Shown one piece after another: positions 53,371-64,000 of a stretch of 64,000 bases of DNA. Source of the DNA: Fratercula arctica (taxonomy: Eukaryota > Chordata > Aves > Charadriiformes > Alcidae); the NCBI GenBank assembly GCA_947846985.1, contig CANTUZ010000007.1, positions 35,902,355 to 35,966,354 on the forward strand, given 5' to 3'. Position 1 is the stretch's first letter, and every line of letters starts with the position of its first letter. The position numbers and the translations under genes were made by a program. Under the pieces are notes generated by a model, which made no database searches, was not told where the DNA came from, and worked only from the letters and a program-made list of their open reading frames with translations.

Positions 53371-56300
53371 AAAGAAAGCGATCCAGCCCCACAAATCCTT
53401 TTTGGGGCATGCTTGCAATTTAGCCCCAGTGATGCAAACTTCAAAAAGCAAACTGCTCAGTTTCAAGTTCAACCTGTCTATCAACATGTCGCTATTTGAC
53501 TTTTCCTGGTTTACATTTTTCAATGTTGAGAAGCAACACATCTACTGAAGTGACAATCAGGACGCTTACATGCAAATTTTGTATTTTGGCTCATTAATAC
53601 TCCCTATTTACAATACTAAAATTACCCATTCCATAAAATTTGGAAGTACTGAGAAACAAAGCAAGTTAACCACTTGTTCACAGATTTAACAGAGTTTTTC
53701 CTCCCTTTATGAAACGCAAATCTATTGTCCTATCAAATTTTGCAAAAAGCCTCCATAAAGTTTCTTACAATCCCATAAATATTTTAAAGAAAAAAGTTAG
53801 TAACAAAACTATAAAAAATGATGGGTAAATGATTAAAGTATATATTCTCTACATCAAACAAGTCAAACAAATGACTTGGCAAAACTAGCTGGCTGCAATT
53901 TGTATCAACTTGAACTTCTTGTAAGAACAGTTCATCTTAGTACAAACAACAGAATATGAAAGAAAATATGGCATTCTTTGGTCAGAATCATCTCAAAATG
54001 GGAAAGGAGTATCAAGTTCTTGCTAGAGACTGAGGCATTAAGCTACTAAGATTTACATTTCAATAGTTGTTTATCTTGAACGAAGAAGAAACTTGGCCCT
54101 CATGAGTGCAACTATATACTGGCATGATGGAAAACAGTAGTGACAGATGAACGCCTTGCAAGAATCTATGAGGTAAGACTGTAAGGGATCTCCGGCATCA
54201 AGCTCAATCTCCAGCAATGACCAAAAATCCCCTTGCATTCGTCCCTGTAAAGGATATGTTTTAAAAGGTTTACATACATCCAGAATATGACACAGATTTT
54301 GTTTCTCAACCAGCAGGGTCAGGCTCGCCCAGTGTGCCCTCTCTGGCAGTGCCAACAGAAGCTGCCCAAGGAAGAACGCATTTGCTTTGTTCTTATTAGC
54401 AATATTTTCCCTGAATACCTTCCCAGCATCCAGAAACAACTCCGGGATTTTTTCTGCCAGAGAGGCTGTCCCTGTATTCTACCACCTCTCATCAATATTT
54501 TTTACATTAATATTTCCAATTAGTTTTTGAACTCAATATTCAGTGATGTGGCAATGGCATTCCACACAAGAACTCTCACAGCCAAACTCCGTACTACAGA
54601 GAGGCATGTTCTTTGCTTTGAATTTATCACTTTCCAATTTTATGTGATGTTCTCTTGTTTTGGCATAGGAAAAGACTGGCATTGGTCATTCCCCATTATC
54701 CTTGATCTCAGTAAATGCATTCTGGAAATTCAAGACTACTACATATCTTCTTCATGCACGTACTTGATGACTCATTCAAAGCACTCTGTTTAGGAAGTCA
54801 GTGAGAAAGGAAAATGGTCCATATAAGCATCCTATCATAACTTTTAAAATATACCAAGTTCATCACAGTATAGTCTGGAAAGAGGAAAGTGAAAATCTTG
54901 CACGTGCCATTCCAAACAGTGAAAGTCTGTGTTATCTATTAAATGGGTTCTAATAAGCAGATTATTTTAATAAGTTAAATCTAAACTGAGGAGCATCATA
55001 AAAATTAGCTCTTCTTCGGTTTCTTTTTTGCATGCTCACAGAATTCCAAGTTTAAATTTCCCAAGAAGATACTGAAATCTCTCAAGTCTGTGAAAACTTT
55101 CCAGAGTCCCTCAACTTTGTGAAATCATAATTAAATTATTAACTATAAAAAGGAAATGTATCCTGCTGAAAGATCACAAGGTGGAGCTCTAGCCTAAAGC
55201 TAACTGAAGAAACTCCAAAAGACAGGTCATCCAGAGGTTGACCTAGTTATTTCTGTGCAATAAACTTCATAACAGATTGCTAAAGCTACAATATTGTAGC
55301 ACGTTTCCTTTAGATTTATATTTATATTACATAAAGACACCAGAAGATTCCTGCATCTTTTCTGACATAAACGCGTATACGTTTGATTCAATGACTCTTC
55401 CAAAGACAGAAATGCAGCTGCTGTAGTACAATTAGCCTCAGTATTTAGTTTTCAAAAGCAAGCAGAAGAATTTCAAAATATATTTTAATAGCAGAAGTAG
55501 TGTATCCCTTTATTGCACCTTGCCATTCAGAATTTTGCTAACAAAACATTAATGAACTAAAATGCCACTGGAACAATAGATGTAGTCCAGGAACACTAAT
55601 CATACATAACATTGCCAACTTTAAATGTAAGAGGAGTTTCTATTTAAAGTAATTGTACTGATAAAAGCAAAATCTAAGCATGAAACACTATGAAGAACTC
55701 AAATGTGTCTTCGCTGAAAAACAGATTTAAATTTTTAAAGGTTATTTTTTCCTAATACATGAATAATTAATTTAGGTATGGTTGTGATTAACTCAAATAT
55801 ACTGGCCAAATGTTGAGAACTAGCAAAAGTTGACAAAATTCACCAACACAATTCACACAATAACACATATGCTATCAGCAGCTGCTGAATACTACCTGTC
55901 CTCTCACAATTTCTACTACATGCAAAAATCGGCAATATAATTCAGTGAGCAGCCTTTGTCAAAAGAATATGCATATATATACACACACACACAATATAAA
56001 GAATTACAAGATCTGTCCCAGACACTTGTTTCATACAGTTGCACAATGCAGTAACTAGACTATTACTTAAGGAGCTCAGAGCAAGGTGTTTCAAGTAGGT
56101 GTGTTTTGGTTTGGGCATCTATTATCTAGGAGTTTTATAAGGCAAATCAGTAAAGCAGTTATTTTTCTGGGAAGGCAGTGATGTGATGCAAAGTTTAAAA
56201 ATGGTTATGTGGCTACGACAAAAATTTTGGAAATGCGGGACGGCTGTTCAGAGATGTATTGATTTTTCCCTGTAGTTCAGTTAATCACCTATAAAATCAA

Positions 56301-56623
56301 GGACCTCACTTTCTTAATTCAGAAAAGACGACCTTCTAGAGTTGTGAAGCTGAAGTGTGCAGCTAAAGTTCAACCCTGAATTATTTATCTATCCATGAAT
56401 GAGAGATGCTGATGCTTCAGAAACAATTATGCAGCAGCAACAGTTAAAATGCTAGTCAGATAAAATTTAAATAAAGGATCAGAAGTATGTCCAATATTTT
56501 TGCTTAACTACTTTATAAAAGAAAGCTGTTGTCAACTACATTATGCCCCTCACTCCTTCTCTGAGAGACCAGAATATGTCTAAACTTTTGCTTTGTAAAA
56601 TAAGGTTTGGTTGTTTGGGTCCG

Positions 56624-56638
56624 CCCCCCCCCCCCCCC
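56624..56638 (+). repeat. Homopolymer C15
   Basis: Fifteen C upstream of STAG2 coding exon 1. Confidence 0.9.
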
Positions 56639-59069
56639 AATAAGTATGCTTCTTCATATTACTTTTGCATTAATCTTCATAGATGGATTTTTAAGTGAGA
56701 TTTTGAGCAACTGCATGGCATTCCCTATAGGCCTGAAAGAGTGCGTTATTTCTACCTGTGTTATTTCAACTAATATTACACAACCTAGTATTTCAGCTGC
56801 CAAGAAGCTTTAAAGCAATTCTGTAATTTGAGTAAAATATAGAAAACACACTTCAAGTAGCCTTCTGTGTTGTAACAACTGTACTTTAACATGATTTACT
56901 TATAACCACATCAGCAGTTTTGATCATATTATGACAGCATAATTAAGACTAAACTGAACAATAACACAATTAATACCTTTAGATGTGTGGTTATTTTTGT
57001 GTTGTTTGCTTAACAAATGAGTCTTGTAATTCCTTTACATGAAGACCTGAACTAGACCTCATCAATCTACATTCTTCTGTGCTTACCAACAGGGACAGTC
57101 TGTATACACAGTAACAATCCACAGTTCCAAAGGCACTGAACAGTTAATGCTCCAACAAAGAACCCAAATGACCTAATTTATACCAGTCTTATCTCTTCAG
57201 TCTTGTTCTTCACAATCTAATTTCTTCTATACTTCCAGCTTTTACACCCCCTCCACACCACTTCTGTCAACACAACTCTCTTCATCTTTCAAAGAATGAA
57301 AAGGCACTGTTACAGTGGCTGTCGATATTATGCCATCACACTACCATTTTTATTCCCTGGCCTGCTCTTTATTCAATTTTCGTAATTATTTGCTCTTTAG
57401 TTCATACAACAAGTCTGCTGATTAAGTGGGAAAGAGCCACCCCAGAACATGCTTTTCTGACACTATGGGCTGCTGCTGTAAGCAGTAGTCTTCCTTCCCA
57501 CTCCCCAAACACACAGGAAAGTTTCTGCTCCCTTCTAGCACTCAAATGAACCAGCAGCAAGCAAATTATGAAAACAAAACCATTTCCTCTTCCCATGATT
57601 AATTAGCTCTCCATTGGATGAGTCAACTGCATCAACTCCTCCTGCAGCCACCCAAGTCAGTAGATGCAGTATCCAAGGCAGCTGAACTCTACCCCTTTAC
57701 AACAAAGCACACAATGAGCTTTGCCAACATCAGTGCATCACCAGCAGGACCAGACGTATCCAAGAGAAGTGGCAAACTGGAGTCCTCGCATAGCCACTGC
57801 TAATATTCCTCCCCTTCCCTTGGGAGGGGCTGCAGCCAACAGCCTGCTGTTCTGTGGCTGCAGTGGGCCCAAGCAGGCACGAAGGGCCCGAGCCCCACTG
57901 GGCTCCCAACTCCTGCACCCGGCCACCTGCTGAGGGGGCAGGCAGCAAGAACGCACCCAGCCTGTGACCCCTGCAGGGAGACACAGCATCTTCTACCTGG
58001 AAATTCATCAGGCACCTGCCCAGTCTTAGCCATCTCCTCCTCAAAGCATTCTCCTTACTCCTTTTTCACATGCATTTCCTTCTTTTTCATTAGCGCAGAC
58101 TGGGCATATACCTACGTAACCATTTGCTTCTCACCAGCCTTCAGATGAGAAGCCCAGCAAACAGCTGATGGTGACCATGAGAGCCCAAGAAGGAGACTGG
58201 CCAGGAAACAGCCAAACACGTGGAAAACATAGGTCCCCAGAGGTAATGCATACATCAGTAAAAAGAAAGCCAAATTTGTTTTCACAGTTTAATGCTGTGA
58301 AAGCAAAACCTTAAACAGTCTTTATTTGGGGCAGGGGGAGATTTAAAAAGCATATGAAAAAAGTTAGGCTAAAACCTATAGTGAAGTTTAGACTTCAGAG
58401 CAAGTTTATAGACTTGAAAAGTGAGTAACAAACAAGGACCTCTGTACCATCCTCATAACTCTGCCAACCTGAACTTCACCATCAAAGAGTCCCCCACTCA
58501 TTAGAAGTGTTTTTTGGACCTCTGCTATTTTTATTAAATATGTGGAACGACTATTATGGAAGGAAATGAGCTTTCTATAGTGCTTCACAGTCATAGGATT
58601 ACTCATTAACGTACCATTAATAACATCAGTATCTTTAATGCAGTAAGTTAAATACTACTTTGAAATATACTGTTATGGTTTGAATCATATGAGGTTTTTA
58701 TATTGGTATTTAGTAACTTACACTGTCCAGTAAAATGAAGGTGTAAACCGATTGATATAAACATTACAAAATACTGAAAGATTAATCAGCTGTACTATAA
58801 ATGCAACTATGACCCTTAAAGAAAAAATACCTATATTACTCTTTAATAATTCTTCCCAACAGTATTCCTGAGCCTTGCAATAACACACCTGAAATTCCCA
58901 CACATCTTTAAAATGGTTTCATTTTAGGTGTCTTTTTAAAAAAGGTAAAGGTAAGATAACAAAAGTAGAAGTTGCACCTCATTGTGTCTGTCACATCTTT
59001 CCCTGCCAAGAAAGAGATGGCTTCCAGATGTTGCAGTCTGACTGCGTGGAAAATTAGGCTCTTAGGAAG

Positions 59070-59097
59070 AATAAAAGCCAAGTCGGATGACAACCAA

Positions 59098-59132
<35 letters not shown>
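59070..59132 (+). pseudogene. Possible poly(A)-tailed retrocopy end (AATAAA plus A30)
   Basis: AATAAA at 59070-59075 is followed 27 bases later by an uninterrupted run of 30 A (59103-59132), the arrangement left by reverse transcription of a polyadenylated RNA. The sequence upstream (about 58960-59070) is not recognised and no target-site duplication was identified. It may also be a chance A run. Confidence 0.3.
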
Positions 59133-59138
<6 letters not shown>

Positions 59139-62100
59139 CATACACATACTTAAACAAGCCAAAAGAAGAGTACTAGTTCATTTACGATACACGGAAAGCA
59201 CACCTCTCAGCTGCCTAAGTGCCCTAAATTTCCAAACTAAACTACAGAATAGATCAATGTGCTCCTTTGCACAATGCCTTTTCAAAACTTTGCACATCCC
59301 CTCAAAATTTTGGCTCTTGTAAATAAAAGCAAGGGATGAAGATGCACACGCATTGTCCACAGCAAGCAGCTAACCAGCTACACAGTAAAAGCCTAGAACA
59401 GCATTAGCATTGCTCAAATGTGCAGCCAAGAGCGATGAATTACCTCAGTACACACAGCAGAGGCAGGGTTTTCCAACCAACAAGGTATCCCACCTAGCAA
59501 GTTCTATTTTTTTTTGTTCTTCCACTGATCAATGTGAGCCCGCAAGCTGACTCGCTTTATAGGAGCCTCAGCTTCGCCTCCTGCCATATAGATTTTACCC
59601 TTTTAAAAGTCCAGGTCACCAGGGCTTTGTGTCAAAAACCTTGCTTGGGTATTTCTAAGAATAACTGCATTTGATTATAAATTCTGGACAGGGCACTACA
59701 CAGTACACACTGTGATAGCATCAGCTGCTACTATAAGATACAGTCAATATTAGATGACTGAAATAAGGGAAAACTCCATAAAACAAAAGTACCAAAGAGT
59801 GGAAAGTCAAATCTCTCGAGCATATCCCCCAGAGTCAGCTCCTGTCAGCCCAGGTCACAGCGCACTTAGCATAGCCCTTTGAAGAGCCACTGTACTCCCC
59901 TGCACTGTGATCCCAAGCCTTCTATGATAAGATGGGAAAAGGAGAACCAGCTTGGTTCTGTGTTTTGTCAGCTGAGATCCACCAGTTTATTAGCTGAAGC
60001 TTCAGACAACAAAAATGGTTGAACTGCTTCCAGACAGTAACTAAAGACACTAATCCAGCACAGAAACAAACAGACAAGACTATAAGCACACGTCAAACTG
60101 CATTAGTCTTAACTGGATCTTTAAAATAAAAAAGGTGGGGCCAAGGCGGTGTTGGTACATAAGAATGCTTCATGCCTCATTCCATCCTGCTTTCTTCCCC
60201 CACACCAGCCCAGCTTTTTTTTGAAACGGGCCTGGCCTACAGAAAGGGCATCCGGTTCCTGGATTCCCTATGGGCCACCTGCAGGAAGGCGGCTGCTCTG
60301 CACCCACCACTGTGCGCTCGCCTGTCACCCTCCCAGGCGGGTGGCTGCTCTCATTATCTGTCTCACAACAGCATGAGAAAACTCTATTTATAGTTTTATA
60401 GTGAAGCTCCAAAAAAATGCCATTACCTCGGTGTTTCTGTAAACAGTCAAGAGCAGTCACCCATCCTTCCCTGGCTCAAATGAAAAGCTATGCCATCAGA
60501 AAGGAAAACGAGTATTTAAGAAAAAAGGAATAAATATTGTGCTGCATCCAAACCAAGCAGTATGACAGCTAAAACCTAAGCCTTTCATAAGTGGATTATG
60601 GCTCTTTCAACAATCAATCTAAATAATCATCCTTACAAAATAAAATTCAAGTAACTACTCATGTATGCAAAACTTGGCTTTACCTCTAAAACAGAAGAAA
60701 TAACTATTTAATGAAAGATAACAAGGTTTTTATCTTTATCTCTGCAATTCTGCCAACCTCAGAACATCTGTGCGCCATACATCCTCAGTCATAACTTAAA
60801 GATTTTTTAATACCCAACATTTTGTTCTTGTTCTCCCTCATAACATTTGGGCTAAAATCCCAATTGGTTTGTTCAGAGATTTGCAGCACTGAATACTAAT
60901 TTTATATGAAACAGCAGTTGTGATGTGCATGGCTTTCCCACACACAATTTGGAGAGCTGAACATATCCACAATGCAGAATGCTAATAATCCATTAATGAA
61001 TTAATTACCAGATGAAAAAAAATACCTATTATCATCACCAAGTCTCAAAATCACCCTCTCTCTCTTTATTCATCCTAAAACAGAGCCCTCTTAAGAGAAT
61101 TTTGTGGGAAAGATGACTGGTGCTGAAGCCTCATGGATGGAGATCTAGAGTTAGCTACTGACATTCATTAAACATCTAGAGGAAACCAGTGTTCATACTT
61201 GTATAGGTCCTAAGAACATTGCAAAAATATTGGCATTATTCAAATCGATAAGTTCTTTCAATTCTGTAATGGCTTACTTGTGACAGGCAACAAATCAGGC
61301 CAACTGGGAGAGCTATAACACACTATGCCTGTTTTATGAAAGCTAACATGAAGAAAAAAAAAAAAGACCAAAACCAGGGCTTTTTTTAGAGACCAAACTC
61401 ATTTTACTAAGTAAGCTGACAAATACTGAGAAACCCTTGATGTGTATAAAACATTCTCAAGCAAAGGTTAGTGAGACTTGTCCTTTTGAAATTATCTTCC
61501 TTTATAAGTCTCTCAAATACAATGCATTAGGCACCATAGGGATACAGGAGCATCCATTCCACACAGATCTAAAAACCAAAATGTACAGCTTGTTACATCA
61601 ACCAAAATCAAACCTTAGATTTCTTCATTTAATCTAAAATGAAAAAAAATATGAAAAAACTATACCCTTATGTATTTGTTCTTGAGTAAATTCATCATGT
61701 AAACAAAGCTAGTAGCTCCCTCCTCCTTCGAAAGGGAAGTTATAGCCTACAGCTAAATTTATATTTTGTTGAAAATTTACTGGTCACATTATGCAAGTAT
61801 CATAATTTGTAGTAAATATTTTACTTGAGCAATGTTCAACACAAAATAAATATTTTTAAAACTACAACTATCACACTTATTAACTCAGCAACACAGTAGA
61901 AACTGTTGAGATAAGGTAGTTACTTTCATCCTGTGTTTCCTGTAATTTCTTTCTAAAAGAAGGAAAAAAAAAAAAAAATAAGGAGCAGTAGTGCCAGATG
62001 TCTCTTAAACAAGCTACATGTGCTATGATTCCTCCCCCCTCCCCCACTCCAAGAGAGCGTTCTGGACCGGGGTGTACCCTAGAGCATCACTCAGCTGAAT

Positions 62101-64000
62101 TCACAGAACTGCCCCATACTCTTCGAATCGCATGAAACTCGCAGCAGATTTCTAGGAGTCCGAGATACCAGTCACTTACTAATACCCTCATCTCCAGCAG
62201 ATGAAACAAGTCTCACATGCTAAATGTTGGGTTTTTTTCTTCCATAGAGCTAAGTCAAAACCGCAATCTTCGGCATAAGCGAAGAATTGAAGCTATTGTT
62301 TTTACATATCTTAAACACAAAAGGATTCTCCTTTTAGTCGTCATAGTTCACTAACTCATTTAATACAGGCATACCAAAACCCATTTTTCTCTGCTAAGAG
62401 TTAGTTGGTAAGAACATGTAACATTTCATTGCAGTGTTGACTGTATTTACAGCAGCTATATTTTAATTTATACAGACGTTTAATACTTGTGATTTTGTGT
62501 GGCAAATTCAGATATATTTGCTGCTGAACAACCCTTTCCTAGGACTCTTCACAGGCTACTACCCCAGGGGCAAAAACCAAACTAGATCAAATATTATCAC
62601 TCCATCAAAAAAAAAAAAAAAAACCCAACACCCAAAAAATCCCAAGAAACCAACAAAAGAGAACAAGTTTTCACATTTCATATGCGCTGGTTTACAGTCA
62701 GATCTATTGATGACAGCTCACCTTCACTAACAATTAAAGCTAATATTCTGAACTGCAAATAGGGAGGACTAAAGAGCTGACAAATCCCATTTTGCTGTCG
62801 TTCATTACATGGGCGGTAACCTCCAGCAGAGGGACGGACAACTCAACTGCCACAGCAGAAGTCGCCAGAGGACAGCTACCATAAGCTATAGTTTTCCAAC
62901 AACAGCATGGAAAAATGCTTCAGTCACTCATTATAGTTTCAGCTTTTAAGTTATTATCTGAACTGTATCATCTTCTTGTGGTTTTCAGTTGGTGATCATA
63001 TTGACTTATCAGCTTGGAATTACCCCTAATTATTAAAACAAGAATTGCTAGGTTGCAAGGCCTGTATCTGTCACTACGTCTTCCCCAACAATTGTTGTGG
63101 TTTCATAATTAACTGCATTCCTACTCTTGAGCACAGGTTTCTCTTCCACTGTATCGTACAAAATACACCTCCCCACACCCAAATCAGAAACAGGTAACTC
63201 AGCAGTTGAGAACACAACATGCTGCTAAAGGTGCAGAGCTTTTTTCAGTCCTACTTTAGTTTCTCTTACTTTTCTCAGTAAATAATAATTCCAAGTATTT
63301 TAAACAGTTCGACAGAAAGGGGATTATTTAAAATAGGCAATTAACTTTCATATTGCTTTGATCCTTCTGCTCCATTTACGTTGTGCAATGATGCAATGCT
63401 GAAGTAAGTCAATATACTGTCTCTAAACCACAAATTTAAGTTTCTGAAATACAAAATTAAGTCTAGTTTAATTCCCCATATGAAGTTATTCATAGCTACT
63501 TACTGAAGAGCAGTGTTTCTTTGACTTAATTAGTTACCCATCAATTACATAATTATTTATTACTCCTTTGTTGAGCTCAGACTCTGCTCTTACTTATGTC
63601 TAACAGTTTTTGTTCTCCTAAATTATTTTTACCAATAGCTTGGGATCACCACTCAGGATTCTAACATCAAGTCGAAACATCTAACGGCAAATAATAAGTT
63701 TTTCACTTACATATAGTTTGTTATCACAGGGCTGGCTATGCATTATGGGAAAAGAGAAGAGACTAAAAATTAAGCAACTGGATGAGGATTCATGCATGTT
63801 TATTATACCTTTATACAAAAATTAACCTAGTATACATTAAGTAGCAAATTTTTTTCAAGTCATGATTTTAATGTCCCCATGATTCCATAGGAACACTGGA
63901 TTGGCAATAAGCTATGTTATATTAATCTCTTTACATTACTAATGAAAACCGCCAAGTTGATGTTCTGCTTACTCCAAAAGCCACTTAATGTTTAGAATTG
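59133..64000. other. Upstream sequence, nothing recognised
   Basis: AT-rich DNA with A runs at about 61964 and 62609 and an A/C tract after the latter. A GC-richer patch at 60180-60350 gives short open frames without motifs. No CpG-island promoter seen, so the STAG2 promoter is probably beyond the window. Confidence 0.55.

Larger units (their letters stand above)
51264..58900 (-). other. Upstream of STAG2 coding exon 1, probably 5' intron
   Basis: No coding exon recognised. Since the first coding exon has a splice acceptor, at least one non-coding exon lies upstream, and this stretch is probably intron. It holds simple repeats, a C15 run, a 122-codon minus-strand open frame at 54071-54439 without known motif, and a GC-richer patch at 57800-58020. 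Confidence 0.6.

Noticed and set aside
51264..64000. A STAG2 promoter or non-coding first exon
   Set aside because: No CpG island or transcription-start-like sequence was seen, and non-coding exons cannot be recognised without transcript data.

Overview
This window is vertebrate nuclear DNA, most likely from a bird. The evidence is a split gene with canonical GT-AG introns, short introns compared with the mammalian gene, low repeat density, and CR1-type LINE copies with the typical CR1 3' tail. It holds one recognisable gene: a complete coding region for cohesin subunit SA-2 (STAG2), on the minus strand, in 33 coding exons from the ATG at 51238 to the stop at 10250. I joined the exons by hand. 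All phases close without a frameshift and give 3789 nt (1262 residues plus stop). It is STAG2 rather than STAG1, because both termini (MIAAPEIP... and ...ESVLGVSMF) and the internal exons match SA-2.

Layout: 1-7990 is the flank downstream of STAG2. I recognise no gene there, only a CR1 tail, simple repeats and two CpG-rich blocks. About 7990-10249 is the probable 3' UTR. 10250-51238 holds the coding exons and introns, including an antisense, inactivated 1.7 kb CR1 LINE in the intron just downstream of exon 30, a symmetric 114-nt cassette-like exon. 51239-51263 is the 5' UTR part of the first coding exon and carries a four-codon upstream ORF whose stop overlaps the STAG2 start codon. 51264-64000 is upstream intron or flank. 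No promoter, CpG-island first exon or other coding exon was recognised there, so the STAG2 promoter probably lies beyond 64000.

The gene works alone here. SA-2 is the HEAT-repeat subunit that docks on RAD21/SCC1 in the cohesin ring and offers the binding surface for CTCF and other YxF-motif proteins. The residues known for those contacts in the human protein are present.

I found no convincing new biological system. The points most worth checking are the uORF overlapping the STAG2 start, the CR1 next to the cassette exon, an apparent absence of a short C-terminal segment that I recall from mammals, a strong strand bias of A/C-rich tracts across the gene, and a poly(A)-tailed, retrocopy-like block near 59100. 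The human SA-2 comparison is from memory. No alignment or database search was run.
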